The notes: a model not told the origin generated them from the sequence alone. A stretch of 64,000 bases of DNA from Drosophila pseudoobscura (GCF_009870125.1 NC_046683.1:12276001-12340000), one strand, 5' to 3'; shown: positions 24,025 to 37,026, counted from the first letter of the stretch. Numbers and translations are program-made.

Positions 24025-27000
24025 CCTACCACCGCCGTCGCCGGCCCCAACGCCCACCAAAGGCTTCGATGGAAACTTCAAGCTGGAGCCGAATCTCAGT
24101 GTCAAGGACTTTGCCCTGCCCCCAGAGTCCTCGTCGATGAACGGTACTGGGAACGGCAACGGCAATGGCGACTCAGCCTCGGCGACCTCCGTGGCGATGG
24201 TCACGCCCACACCGCCGCAACGGAAGCGCTACAAGAAGCGGGTGCAGTTCTCAACGGATTCCCTGAACGGATACGCGGGCGGCAAGGCGGCCAAAGGTGG
24301 CGCTGGAGCGGCTGGCGGAGGATCAGGATCGGGATCGGGAGCAGGAGCTGGCGGCGGGACAGGGTATCACAGCGGCTATGCCAAATCCAAGAAGCAGGAG
24401 GCCAAGGCAGCGGCGGCTGCCCTCAAGGCCGGGGCAGCTGCAGCAGCGGCGGCGGTGGCGGCTGCGGCTGCCGCCAACTCCTCGGCCCTGCCCGAGGTCC
24501 TGGACTGCCGCATCGCCGAGAAGATCAAGAGCGAGCTGGAGGCCAGCGCCAGTGCCGGCAGCAAGGAGTCCCTGCCCAGCGCTCTCTGCCTGAAGAAGGC
24601 CGCAGCGGCGGCAGCAGCGGCCGCGGCAGCAGCAGCAGCAGCGGCAGCGGCGAACAGCGAAGAGGAGGACGAGGAGGAGCATCAGCATCAGCAGCATCCA
24701 CATCTGATGGGAGCCGGCATGGCCATACCCCTGGGTGTGGCCGGGGGTGTGGAAGTGACGGCCAAGACCGGTGCGGATGCTGTGGACGGCACCACGCCCA
24801 CCAACGGGCAGATGGGCAACTTCCATGTGCGCTCCAAGAGCCATGGCGGTGGCGGTGGCAAGAAATCCCAATCCGCTAAGGCAGCGGCGGCGGCGGCGGC
24901 AGCGGCGGCGGCAGCGGCAGCCGCCATGATGCCACCCAATTCTAGCTACGACGAGCCCGAGGACGAGTCGGCAACCGGAGGCACTGCCGTCAACGAGGAG
25001 GAGGACGACGATGACGAGGAGCTGGACGAGGAGGCGCTGGCTCGCGAGATGAAGATGGAGCAGAACTTCGTGGAGGAGGAGGACGAGCACGACATTGCCT
25101 TCCGGTCGCAGCAGTCCTGCCGCGAATGCTCCATCACGCACGACCACAAGCTGTGTCCGCTGCGCAACGCCTGCGGCAATGTCACGGACGCCGTGGACCT
25201 GGCCGAGTGGATCGAGCGCCGGAATCTGGAGGCACTGGCCAAGCTGAAGGCGGATGCCCACCGGCAGGCGAAGCGGGGTCGTGGGCCGCGGCACGATGAC
25301 GACGAGGACGACATGGAGGACATGGACATGGACGAGTCGTCGCAGCTGTCCGAGCTGGAGACCAAGCCGCTCATAACGTTCGCCGAGGCCTCCGTTCCGG
25401 CGGAGTTCGAGCTGCACAACGTCGAGCCGAATGTCACCGGGGTCTTTGCCCGCACCGAGGTCCGGGCCTTCACCAAGCTGGGGCCGCTGATCGGCCAGCC
25501 GGTGCAGACGGGCGAGGTGCGTGAGGGCAGCGACATGAAGTGGATATTCGAGATGTGCGAGGCCGGGGCGGACAAGTCCTACCTCCTCTGCTGCGACAAC
25601 CCCAACGCCTCCAACTGGCTCCGCTTCATACGGCCCGCCCCCTGCTACGACGATCGGAACGTCAATCTGGTGTCCATCGATCAGCAGGCGTACTTCGTCA
25701 GCTGCCGCGATCTGCGCAACGGCATGGAGCTGCTCTACTGGAGCGACGACTGCAACACCATGTGGCGGAAGAAGCACACGGAAAAGATCAGTGAGTATTT
25801 ATCCTTGTTGAGGCCATGTGGCATCTCTGATGGTCTGATGACTGTACCTAATCGCACATTTTGTTTTCGTTCGGTGGCACAGACTGCGGCGGCTGCAGTC
25901 TGAAGTTCGAGCATCCCCTGTACTATCGCACCCACTGCTCCGTCTTTCACGACCCATCGATGAGCCTCACCATACGGAAATACCACTGCAAGGTATGTGG
26001 CGAGGCGGTGCTGGGCAAGGACAATATAATGAAGCATGCCGCCGAGAAGCACGACGGCAAGGGCGCCTACCAGTGCCAGTTCTGCAACAAGTTCTTTCTG
26101 CGCCTCAATTACCTGGAGATGCACCGCACATACGGCTGTGCCTCCAATCCGAATCGATCGCGACCCGTCTGCGATTTCTGTGGCCGCAAGTTCTGCCAGC
26201 CGCAGAAGCTGAAGGCCCACATCAAGCGCATGCACAGTGGTAAGTAGGCGTGGCAGATCGATCTATCGATCTATCGGTCAATCGATCCCCTCCCCACCAC
26301 CAGCCAAGCCCAATGTGATAGATCGTAACTGTGTGACAGTAATGTAGACCATATAATCGTATCCTAAGCCTAACAGAATGCAATCCAAAATAATACAAAA
26401 AACTGCAAGCCTAGTGTCCAGTATGTATCGTATATCATATGGTATTTCGTTTCTTGCAATCACGGCTGCTGCCTGAATATCGACTATCGAGTGTCTTGGT
26501 GTCGAGGCACGTGTGCCGCCGACTGGTTCCACATACATATATGATTTCATATTTAAGTGCTCGAAATGGAAATTGAATGTTGTTTTATGTTTTCTTATGG
26601 TTTCCTGGTATATGCACTTATGTTTTAGTTTTTGGATACAGGTGTATCTCGATATGTTAAACAGGTGGCAGCCGTGTTCTGTAAGTAAGCTCGTATATCG
26701 TTAACATTGCATATCGTAATTGTATTGTATCTCGTATGTACTACCATAGCGTAAGCTCGCATCGATCTCACCGTATAACTGCTTTTGCATACATATATCA
26801 GTCTAAATAGACTATATATCATATCGTATCGTATCGTATGTACTAATACCGTAACCAGTCGCTTAGCTGTAACTGTAAATGTAATTGTAACTGTACTCTG
26901 TATAAGCAACACACAAACACACACTCAAAAGCATCTGCGATCGCTCATCACTCTTCATTTGCCTCATTTGGTATTATATTTTTTGTTTTAGTTGTAAACC

Positions 27001-30000
27001 GCCTAAATTGTTCGAAATATATGTAAATGTATCTTCATTTGGTTTTCTTTTCGTGCTTTTATTTCCGTTTGCTATAGTTGATCCATCATCAATGTACTTA
27101 TAGCGTATGCCAAGCACACTATCGAACTCCAACTGATGGAACTGAAGGTCTTAGAAATATTCGTAGAGATAAGTAGAGACTCTCGAGACTCATCGACAGA
27201 ACGAACACCCTTTGACGATATTACTACGAAAATGATTAGCGCACTAGGTGACCTTTCGTGTAATACTCGAACATCTGAAAGCTGTCTCTATTTCTCTTCA
27301 CATGATCTCAAGACAAACCATATAGCCAACTACATTTTCTAGTTAAAACAGGTTTCAAATGATCCACAGAGAAACAAATTATTTGTGGTTACTTCTGGTT
27401 TCTTCCCCTTTTGAAGTATCTCTAGAAATGATCATGAACAGTGAGAACAGTCCGTTTAGTCCTTCAGTTGGAACATCTATCGACCACTAACCCAAAAGAC
27501 TAATCGATTATAAGCTGCATTGTGTAACCTTTAACGCTTTTAGTGAATGATTTTGCCTTGATTTTGTATTATTTTTATTATTATTAGTTTATATTAGTCT
27601 GTATAATATAGTTTTGCAATTGAGTCCCAAGCATTATGACCCGATCCGTGTCTTATGTGTTTTAGATTTTGATTTGTGTTCGTTGGTTCGTTCGTTGTTG
27701 GGTTCTGGTTTCTGGTTATGGATTTTTGTGTATAATTCACTAAGTTTCTTCTTCTTTCAAAATCACCACAATCCGAAAATTTCATTTTCTTCATACAATT
27801 TCATTTTAGATATGGCTGAAGTTTTACGAGATTTTCAGTGTAAATTATGTTCAAAACTTCTAGGATCGCGTGCGGCACTGCAGCGCCACTCGAAGGAGGT
27901 GCACAGCCGCAACTCCACCGTCGTGAGCTGTCCGCGCTGCCAGAAACTCTTCCAGAATCGCAGCAATCTCAAGATTCACATGCTCACCCATTCCGGGGTG
28001 CGTCCCTTCAAGTGAGTAGTCGTCCCACAAGTCCCAGCCATCCATCCGTCGTCAGTCACGTCAGTCAACGTACATTGGCTCTTTCTTTTAGGTGTGCGGA
28101 GCCCGAGTGCAATGCGGCGTTCACTACCAAACAGTGCCTGCAGTTCCACTACAAGAAGGTGCACAACTACACCCAGGAGCAGATGCCGAAGATCGAGAGG
28201 AGCGTGGCCTACACGTTCGATGCCTATTCCGGCGGCATGAAAGTGGACTTTCTGGGTAAGCAGCCGCCGGCGGAGTCACAGCTGCCTAATGCAGCTGTCG
28301 TCTCCTCCTCCTCATCCACAGAGCAAGCACCGCGCCGGCGGCGCAAGAGCCTCGAGGACCAGAACTCGATGCTCAGCAGCTCGATGCAGAGCGACACGGA
28401 GTTCAGCGACGACAACATCTTCGAGGCCATCAAGAAGAGCGGCAAGTCCATCAAGGATCTGTGCCGCAACGAGCCGAATCTATCGCTGCTCAGCTCCAAG
28501 ATCTCCAGCATCTTTGGCGAGAAGGTGCCGGTCCCTGTCCCAGTGGCTACACCCTCGGCCACCGTCTCGCTGCCACCCGTCGCAGGTGGCCGCAAGCGGA
28601 AGCGGAAGAAGGAGCCGGCCAATTCCACGGCCGCCCAACAGCAGCAGCAACAGGCGGCCCTCCAGCAGCAGCAGGCGCAGCTGCAGCAGCAGCAGCAACA
28701 GTTGCAGCAACAACAGCAGCAGCAGCAGCACGTTCAGCAGCAACAACTCCACCACCAGCCGCTGCAGCAACAGGCGGCCCTGCAGCACCAGCCGTTGCAG
28801 CAACACCAGCAGCAGCAGCAGGCGCAACTGCATCACGAGCAGTCCTCCCACCAGCAGCAGCAGCAGCAGCAACAGCAGCCGCCTCCCCAGTACCACCCGC
28901 ACCACCTGCACGCCCACGCCTTGCCCCACCAGCAGCAGCAGCAGCAACAGCAACAGCTGCACGGGGCCGATCCCGACGACGACGAGGAGGAGGCGGAGCA
29001 GGTCCGTCTGGAACAGGTCCGCCGCAAGCAGAACGCCCAGCTCAGCCTGGTCGAGTCATTCCTGACCACCACCGCACAGCGGCTGAGTGCACAACAGCAG
29101 GTGCAGCAGGTGGTGGCCGCCGCCGCGGCCGTCTCGGCGATGGCGGGGGCCGGGGACGATCCCGCCAAGCTGGGGCACATGATGGTCGGCCACATGGGCG
29201 TCGGCGTGGGCATGGACGATGAGGATGACGATGACGAGGAGGAGGATGATGGCAGCTCGGCCAACCATCCGCCCGGCGGTAGCCATCCCCATCAGCAGCA
29301 TCATCCGCACGGCGCCCATCCGCACTCGCACTCGCAGTCACACTCCCATCCGCATACGCATCCGCACTCCCACTCGCATGCCCATCCGCATCACGCCCAT
29401 GCCCATGCCCATGCCCACAGTCACCCCCACAGCCACCAGCACTCGCAGCAGGGGCCAGGGGGACAGCAGCAGCAGCAGCCCCACGGGGATCCCAGTGCCT
29501 CGTACCGCCATGCGGCGGCCATGAACGCCGTGGCCCTCGGCCAGAATCTGGTTGTTACCAAGGGCAGCAAAAAGTGGATCGGTGCCGATGACCGGCATCT
29601 GGGTGACGTGACCAGCGACGTGCCCGGCAACGAGTCAGGACCGGGCTCTGGCCAGCTCCCCGGCAACGCCGGTCCCGGCCAGGACCTCGGCTTTGCGGTG
29701 CCCCCCAGTTCCGTGGACGAGCACAGCAAACTGCTCGGCCAGAACCGTGACTTCCTCGCCCGCCTCATGAGCACGGCCAGCGCGAGTCACGCCCACGCCC
29801 ATGCTCATGCCCATGCCCACGCCCACCAGCATCAGCACCAACACCAGCAGCAGCAACACAGCGCCCATAGCCGGGAGGAGGACGAGAACAGCTCCTTCCT
29901 GGATGTCGTCGAGTCGGCCAACAACAATGCGGCCGCGGCAGCCGCTGCAGCGGCGGCCATGTCCCAGTACCATCACAATGCGGCGGCCAATGGTGGAACG

Positions 30001-32750
30001 GGCGGATCGGGTGGGCCAGGTGGCGGCGGCGGAGCCAGTGGCGGCCATACTCCCACGGGACCGGCCACTGGCGGTGGATCGGTAACCTCCTCCGGCGACG
30101 GCCCCGGCCAAATGCAGATGAACTCCCTGGCGCATCCCCAGTCCTTCATGAGCTCCTTCTACAACAACGCGAACGCAAGACTGACCGGAGCCGGAGTGGG
30201 CGTGGGCGTGGGCGGGGGCTCCTCGTCCGCCAGCATGCTGGTGGAGGCGGCCCTCAACTCCGTTGGCAATATGATTGACAGCGAGAGCAGCGACCTGAAG
30301 GTGAATTCTCAATACTATTCAAAACAAGTGCAGTCCAACAGAAATTCTTGCTACCTCAAGACTTGAATAGCTATCGTCTCCATGCATTCTAATGGGATTT
30401 ATCTTAGATATATAATAAAGATTATAGAAGGTAAACAGAGAACAGACAGCGAAGGAATGAGAGAGTGAGCTGCAGAACAGGTATCATCCCGATGCATCCC
30501 AAGCAGATTAAGATGTATTATAGAGAATAAATATAGATTATATTAGAGGGGAAAAGTGAGAAGACAACGAAGGTCTAACGAAGGTCTAACGAACGAACGA
30601 GAACGAGAGAGTAAGCCAAACGAGAACGAGTGAGCAAGCCGAACGAGAGAAGCAAGTGAACCGGGGGTTGGCTCCTAGTATGCATCATATATATTTAATA
30701 GTTAAAAGTTGTTGCATTATTTAAGACTAGAAACTATATTTAATCTTGGAATCTCCCCTCTATATAGGTACCCACCGATAACCACATCAACAGCGACAGT
30801 CCCATGAGCGCCCATGTGGACGCCGAGGCCCAGCGCTTTGGGGCTGGCAGCGCCGGCGGCGGAGTGGGCGGACCTAATGGCGGCGGAGGCGGCGGTGGTG
30901 GTAGCAGTGGAGGATCGTCGAGTGCCGCCAATGGAACGGGCATTGGGGGGGCCATGGACAACCTGGAGAACGAGCTGAAGATGATGAAGAATTTGGGCAG
31001 CTTCCCCATGCAAATACCGCCGCTTCCGATGTTCCAGGGAGCCTGCAACATCTCGCCCAGCGCCTCGACGCCAACCAATCCGCAGAGCAACCAGAACCAG
31101 AACGATGTGGACGTGGATGCGGGCAGCACACCTCGACCGCAGCATCCCGACTCCGATGGCTTCTCTTCGTCGCACCATCGCACGCCGCCATCGCCGCCGC
31201 CCATCTCTCCGGGCCGGGACTACGGTGGCATGTTCGGCTCTGGGAATGGTGCTGGTGGTCCAGGGTCCAATAGCACGCCAGCGGGCAGCTCCAGTGCTGG
31301 CGGAGGCGGTGGTGGCGGTGGAGCCGGCGGTGGGGCCAACAGCATGTCAGCCTCGTCCCCGCTGCCTGCCCTGCAGCCACAGCGACGAAATGCGTCGAGC
31401 GTGGGCAGCACATATCCGGAGCACGAGCTCATCTCGCCGGCCTCCTCCCCGAGCATTCCGCGCTACAACTTCAACGGGGACATGATGCGCCACAAGCGGG
31501 CGGTGCAGGAGCAGGACCAGCACGAGCAACGCCAGCGGCACAACCTCTCGCGTCACAATCAAATGTCCAGCGACGAGGAGAACAGCATCATGCCGCAGAA
31601 CAGGTACAGAACATTTTTGTATGCCAGCATTTATCGCTTCACCAACTCTTATTTTTCATTGCATTTTCCCTCGTTACTCGCTACTTTTACCGCCAATGGA
31701 ACGTTCATTCTGTTTGTTATTTCCAGCAGCGCGGGCCAGGATATGCGCATGAAGTTCCCCCAGTCGCAGATTGATCTCATGTACTCCAAGTACGAGAGCA
31801 TGGCCAGCAACCTGAAGTACAACAGCCAGGAGCTCGACTCGCCGGCGGAGTATCGCCAGAGCAGCAACAGCAATGCGGCGAGTGCAGCGGCGGCTGCTGC
31901 CGCGGCGGCGAGTGCGGCCAACGATCTGTCCGATCTGCAGGGCCTGGACATGAGCTCGAGATCGAATGCGTCGAGCAACTATCACCACAACTTCCAGCTG
32001 CCAAGCAGTCGCTACCATCACCACATCTACGACATTCTGTCGGACAGGGAGCAGAGCCAGCAGGCGCAAGCCCAGGCGCAGGCACAGCAGGCAACGGGTG
32101 CATCGGTGGTGCACCAGCAGGAGCACGGACACGGCAGCCAGCTGGCCATGCAGCAACACCAGTCGGCGGCGGCCATGCACAACATGCTGAGCGAGCAGCT
32201 GGGCGAGCAGGAGCACGACCAGACCACCTCCGTGGACCTGAGCCGCACGGCCAACTATGTGGTGTCGTCGCCGCCACAGCTGCCCTACAACCATCCGCAT
32301 CACGACATGCTGCGAATGGCCTCGCTGGACCTCACACCGAACACGGCCAACATGGCCGTGGGCAACAATCGGTCGTTCCTCTCCTCGCAGATGCAGCACC
32401 AGAGCCGCGACAGTCTCGAGCATCACCGCCTGCTCTCTACGGTGGAGCAGCACCGAATTCTGGCCGCCTCAAATGCCGCCGACCAGCACCGCCTGCTGGT
32501 CGACCCCACCGCCCATCTGCTGATGGAACAGAACAATCGCCTGCTGGGCACAGCAGACCAGTCCCGCCTCCTGGGCGAGTCGGCGGCGGCAGTGGCCCAG
32601 AATCGGCACATGGCCCGCAGCTTTGGGGCCTACCACCAGGTGGCATCGAGCAACTACCATCCGGGCGTACGACCGCCGCCTGTGCTGCCGTCGGCCAATC
32701 ATCATGCCTCGAATCCGTCTAACTATCACCCGTTCCCCGCCTACTACTAA
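24025..32750 (+). CDS. PRDM-family zinc-finger protein, core and C-terminal exons
   Basis: Predicted nuclear transcription factor or chromatin regulator of the PRDM family. Exons by GT-AG and phase: 24025-25790, 25883-26239, 27810-28011, 28092-28255, 28322-30300, 30768-31603, 31727-32750 (TAA). They total about 2,108 residues, or roughly 2,670 with the 15684 exon. Visible parts are Ala runs and acidic blocks (24400-25110), a CxxC...H..C zinc-knuckle-like segment (25118-25175) and a PR/SET domain (about 25370-25770, core WIFEMCEAGADKSYLLCC and LRFIRPAPCYDDRNVNL). Then come seven fingers: three typical C2H2 in exon 2, one of them after a CxxC...HxxxxC variant at about 26068-26141, and three from 27836 to 28170. 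A Gln-rich stretch and two His-Ala/His-Ser tracts (29290-29450, 29785-29840) follow. The knuckle-PR-finger order resembles PRDM10/15; the orthologue is not certain. The last 1.7 kb of this gene is duplicated at 37027-38767. Confidence 0.85.
26240..27809 (+). other. PRDM intron
   Basis: Intron between a CAGTG|GTAAGT donor and a TTTCATTTTAG acceptor, phase 1 on both sides (joins Gly/Asp to MAEVLRDFQCKLC). A/T-rich with ATCGAT repeats (26258-26286); no gene seen inside. Confidence 0.75.
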
Positions 32751-33722
32751 AGACGTGAGGGAGGGGGCGGGTAGACTATGACTATATCCTGGGGCCGTGA
32801 CAAGAGTGCAATACCTAGAAGGGATCTGTAGGAGCGGAAGCGGAAGCGGGAGTGGGAGTGGGAGTGGGAGCTCCATTTCACGTAGTTCAATTTGAAGCGC
32901 AACAATAACTTTAGTTCCTCCATATATTCCATATTCTCCTCCGAAGAACACCATGCCCATCATCCGTTCGAGCTCCGATTTCAAAGTGTGCCAATCTTTT
33001 TAAGTGTTTAGATCTGTTTAGAATTGTGTGTGTTTCCCCTATCTGATTTTAACACACACACAAACACACCCACAAATATGTATAGTTGTATAGGAAGCAT
33101 AAAATAAATATTATAAATATATATAAATATAGTATGTATGGTAAACATAAATCGAAAATGGAAAAAGCGAATGGAAACCATATGAAAGGGAAACCTGCAG
33201 TGAGAATTTTTTTAAAAGCAAATTTCATGCTGAGTTTGTATAGGAACAAAAAGAAAAGATGACAAAAGAAAAAGACGATAAAAGTGCTAAACATGCTAAA
33301 TAATAATAGTAATAATAACGATAATGAATAATATTTTTACACCATGACAAACGAGTAAAGTAAAGCGTATTAACGAGTACAAAGTGTGGGCAGAGTTTCT
33401 CCTCTCTAGATTCGGCAAGAGGACCTTTATTACCCTCATTATGCCCTGCAAACTCAGCGAATGAATATATATATATATATGGATAGTGTATAGACATACC
33501 GATACATGACCGATCAGGAACCTAGCTCAAGCATCATCCCACACTCAATGGCATGTGCTCGAAGATCGCAATTGGCGTCTCGAAAACCTAACGAGTGTGT
33601 GTGTCTCTCTATTTTTTTTTTGTTATTGTTTTTTTTACTATTATATTATAAATATTGTGGATAATGGCGTGTTTCAGCGATTCTAGTCAGACAATGGGGG
33701 CTACATGGCTATATATACAAAC

Positions 33723-33753
<31 letters not shown>

Positions 33754-34275
33754 AAATGTACTAAATGGTATGGTATAGCGAGTAAATATGTTATAATTTC
33801 ATGTAAATTATTAAATTTATATAAGCCGCAGAATGCGATAAGGCAAAAGAACAAAAAACCGAAAAAAACATAAACCAACAAAATATTAAAAAAACTGAAA
33901 CGATATACAAAACACATACCAAAAAAACAAGAAAAAAACCCAAAAACAATGATAATAATATTAATGCAAGAATTGTATATCCACACACACAGACAGACAC
34001 ACCCACACAAAAACACACACACACTAAAAACGCTGATCGAAATGATATATATATATATATATACACACAGACATATATATACATATGGCGTAATCAAATT
34101 ATCGATTATTAATAATAAAAAAACAACAAAAAACGTACATTGAAAGGCATTTCAATCGATAACAATTGTATTCTGACAGAAGACAGTTTTTCTAGACACC
34201 TTTTTAGCATCGTAGCAGACACATACAAATATTAGCGTGCATATTATTTCAAAACAAAATTTTCGGTTCCCAAAA
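32751..34275 (+). other. PRDM 3'UTR and spacer (copy 1)
   Basis: A/T-rich noncoding DNA after the PRDM stop with several AATAAA-type signals, the first near 33103-33108, plus TA and TAA microsatellites (33465-33480, 33723-33755, 34046-34062). It also supplies the only upstream region of orphan copy 1. The same interval recurs at 38768-40288. Confidence 0.7.
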
Positions 34276-35634
34276 ATGAGTAAGGATTACGAGTACGAGT
34301 ACAATCGAAAGCAGAAAGTTTGGGATCCCAACGAAAGACACACACGCGAAGACACACTAACAGAGGGCGTTGTGGGCCTAGTGGGCATTGTGGGCGTGAC
34401 GGCGATTGTGACTGGTTTAGTATCGAAAAAGGTACGTTCCAATATCGTTAAGATTTTTCGTCGGCCACCAGCCGCACCCAAGCCAGGACCTCGTGCCCCG
34501 CGGCCACTGCTGCGAACCCTGAATCCATTGTGCACCCCTCCATATGACAAAAAGGCCAGCACAGCGTCTGGCAACGAGCCCATACAGCCATTTCAATTGA
34601 CTGCAAGCACATTCGATCGACAAGCTCCTGCGGCCGAGGCCGAGGCCGAGGAACAGTTGACTGAAGCAGAAGCAGACGCAGAAGCAGAAGCTACAAAAGC
34701 ATCGAATTCGCTACTGAACCGCTACCTGAACGCATCAGTTGATCAGTATCCAAAGCATCCAATTGATTGGTCGGAAGGTTGTGCTAAAGCTAAGCGAACC
34801 ACCGCCCTACGGTTCAGGAGTATTGTGGCACCAGAAGACCAGCCCCTAGCACCCGTAACCGACAGCACAACCCACTCAAGTCCGTGTGGCAGCGCCCAAC
34901 TAGCGTCATTGAAATTAGCTGCAAGCCATTTTGATCAACAAGCTCCTGCGCCCGAAGCAGAACAGAACATAACTGAAGCAGAAGCAGAAGCAGAAGCTAC
35001 AAAAGCATCGAATTCGCTACTGAACCGCTACCTGAACGCTTCAGTTGGCCAGTATCCAAAGCATCCAATTGATTCGTCGGAAGGTTGTGCTAAAGCTAAG
35101 CTAACCACCGCCCTACGGTTCAGGAGTATTGAAGCAGAGCAAGCCCCACTTCCAGTGCCCGATAGTAGTATCCCCTTGCCCACGACACAAGCTGAAATAA
35201 GTCGATTGGAAACATCTAAGAATTTGGAACAATTTGCTGAGACACAGCGACTAACAGTGACGCCTGAAACGTTGGAGTTAACAGTGCCTGGAACAGTGGA
35301 AGTAACAGAAATAGAAACAGCTAACATAGCAGTCACCACTGGAAACGCGGACATATCAGCTCCCTGTGTAAAAGCCGACATAACAGATCCCACTGTAAAC
35401 GAAGATATAACAGCCTCCGCTGTAAAAGCGGGCATAACAGTCCCCACTGTAAAGGCCGCCATAACAGCGTCCGCTGTAAAAGCAGATATATCAACGGCCG
35501 CTGGAAACGCGAAAATAACAGCTACCTCTGAAGAAGCAGACATAACAAATACCGCTGAAAAAGCGAACAAAACAGCTATCGCTGGAAAAGAAGACATAAC
35601 AGAAAGCTCGAAGTTATCAGAGCGCGTTCAATAA
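34276..35634 (+). CDS. Orphan single-pass protein, copy 1 (452 aa)
   Basis: I do not recognise this protein. ATG at 34276 (CCCAAAAATG, a good fly start context) opens 452 codons without introns. The N-terminus is polar and Tyr-rich (SKDYEYEYNRKQKVWDPN), followed by a Gly/Val-rich hydrophobic stretch of about 20 residues (roughly 37-57) and a basic KKVRSNIVKIFRRPP segment, as in a single-pass or N-anchored protein. The middle has two diverged repeats of about 95 residues, each containing ATKASNSLLNRYLNAS and YPKHPID. The C-terminus is about ten 9-residue repeats of the type ITxxxVKAD, coded by 27-base units (about 35338-35620). Repeats and indels between copies suggest fast evolution. The stop lies 178 bases before the carrier ATG, with an AATAAA near 35764, so the two may share a promoter region or transcript. 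Confidence 0.65.
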   Translation: MSKDYEYEYNRKQKVWDPNERHTREDTLTEGVVGLVGIVGVTAIVTGLVSKKVRSNIVKIFRRPPAAPKPGPRAPRPLLRTLNPLCTPPYDKKASTASGNEPIQPFQLTASTFDRQAPAAEAEAEEQLTEAEADAEAEATKASNSLLNRYLNASVDQYPKHPIDWSEGCAKAKRTTALRFRSIVAPEDQPLAPVTDSTTHSSPCGSAQLASLKLAASHFDQQAPAPEAEQNITEAEAEAEATKASNSLLNRYLNASVGQYPKHPIDSSEGCAKAKLTTALRFRSIEAEQAPLPVPDSSIPLPTTQAEISRLETSKNLEQFAETQRLTVTPETLELTVPGTVEVTEIETANIAVTTGNADISAPCVKADITDPTVNEDITASAVKAGITVPTVKAAITASAVKADISTAAGNAKITATSEEADITNTAEKANKTAIAGKEDITESSKLSERVQ

Positions 35635-35812
35635 CAGACAAAGAGAATAAGCAACAGACCAACACAACACCAACACTAACACCAACAGCCACAGACCGGA
35701 CACGAGCGACAACGTTCGGAAGAGCAGCCGATCGTTTGATGATGACGAATTTCAGTAAACAGCAATAAAGAGAGAAGAAAGCAACATCCAGCAGCAGACT
35801 AAGAGCACTGTC

Positions 35813-36872
35813 ATGGCAGACAAGAAGAGCACAAGACCCGAAGAGAAACCACAGCCCGAAACATTGTACGCGGGCAGGGGGTCAAGGCAAATGGGTAAGA
35901 GAGAAGACTCAACGGAGCCATCAACACCGCTCCTACCCCCGACACCCGAAGAGAAATTCCTGAAGAGACAAGCACCGCGAGAGCCAAAGCCTGCTCCCAA
36001 GAACGATGATGAGCACCTAGCGTCAACGCTGACACGGCCACGAGTCGGCTCCAGCCGAGTGGGCAGCTCCGTGCTGATAGGGGCTCCCGATGAACTGCTC
36101 GAGGCATACGAGCAGGCGGTGCTGGAGGCCGAGGCCGAGGAGGAGAGCCAGCAGAGCGAGAACGAGCGTCGTGAATCGCAGCGACGCGGCGGCGTCCGGA
36201 AGCTCAGTCCACTCTCGACGCTCGAAGCCGTGCGTGACGGCCTCCTATTCATATTCGGCAAATTCCTAAGACTCGTACGGCGCCTCGACATGCATGGAGG
36301 CGGAACCGGGAACAACATCAACTTTGTGGAGGGGCTCATCGACTTCCTGGCGGGCTCTTTGGGTGCGTATACACACGGCGCTGCCGACACCATGGGGCCA
36401 ATATCAACTCCTCTTGATCTCTTAGGCGGGGCCGCACAGGTGTACGTCTCGCAGCCGCTGGACACTGTCAAGGTGAAGCTGCAGACCTTCCCGGAGGCCT
36501 ACAAAGGAATGTTCGACTGTTTCGTGAGCACGTATCGAAAGGATGGTATATTCCGGGGCCTCTATGCGGGCTCCCTGCCCGCCGTGGTGGCCAATGTGGC
36601 CGAGAATTCGGTGCTCTTTGCCGCCTACGGAGGATGCCAGAAGTTTGTCGCTTTCATGGTCAACAAGGAGACAACCAGCCAGCTGACGACCACCCAAAAT
36701 GCCTGTGCCGGCTCCCTGGCCGCCTGCTTCTCCACGCTTACCCTCTGCCCCACGGAGCTGATCAAATGCAAGCTCCAGGCCCTGCGCGAAATGAAGCACT
36801 ATATTGAGCCCAGTCATCCGCAAGATATGCGTACGCCCTGGTCCCTCACGCGGTACATCTGGCGCACGGAAG
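35813..36872 (+). pseudogene. 5' fragment of ornithine-type carrier gene (duplicate)
   Basis: Duplicate of the first two coding exons of the carrier at 41850 (here 35813-36362 and 36426-36872). It is nearly identical; the one protein change I see is Thr instead of Ala at residue 35. It keeps the first two PxD/ExxK carrier motifs but lacks the third-repeat exons, because the duplicated block ends in the following intron at 37022. Alone it would be truncated. Its GTGAGT donor at 36873 is intact and in phase with the acceptor at 44131, so it could instead serve as an alternative first exon set for the full gene. A readthrough frame into the intron stops at 36976. Confidence 0.75.
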
Positions 36873-37026
36873 GTGAGTGCTGGGGCCAGCCCCCACGTAT
36901 AGCCACACGTCTTTTTGCTGTTGCTGTTGTCCCGCGGCGACACTCGAGTTCAGTTCCCCCGATTAGATTATCTTAGCGTGGCTTTTCAGCAATCAAGCAA
37001 TTCCTCTCCATAATTCAGAATTCAAC

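Larger units (their letters stand above)
31025..37022. repeat. Tandem segmental duplication, copy 1
   Basis: About 6.0 kb present again in direct orientation at 37027-43059. It starts inside a PRDM exon and ends inside a carrier intron. It carries the PRDM 3' exons and 3'UTR, one full orphan gene and the first two carrier exons. After copy 1 only four bases (CAAC) intervene before copy 2. The copies differ by scattered substitutions and small indels, so they are not identical. Confidence 0.95.

Noticed and set aside
24323..25777. 484-codon minus-strand frame over the PR-domain exon
   Set aside because: High GC with strong codon bias on the plus strand leaves the antisense frame open; the plus strand encodes clear PR-domain and acidic motifs.
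36873..36976. Carrier ending in an intron-encoded tail ([11 protein letters not shown]...)
   Set aside because: Begins exactly at a GTGAGT donor and destroys the third carrier repeat; it is intron sequence.
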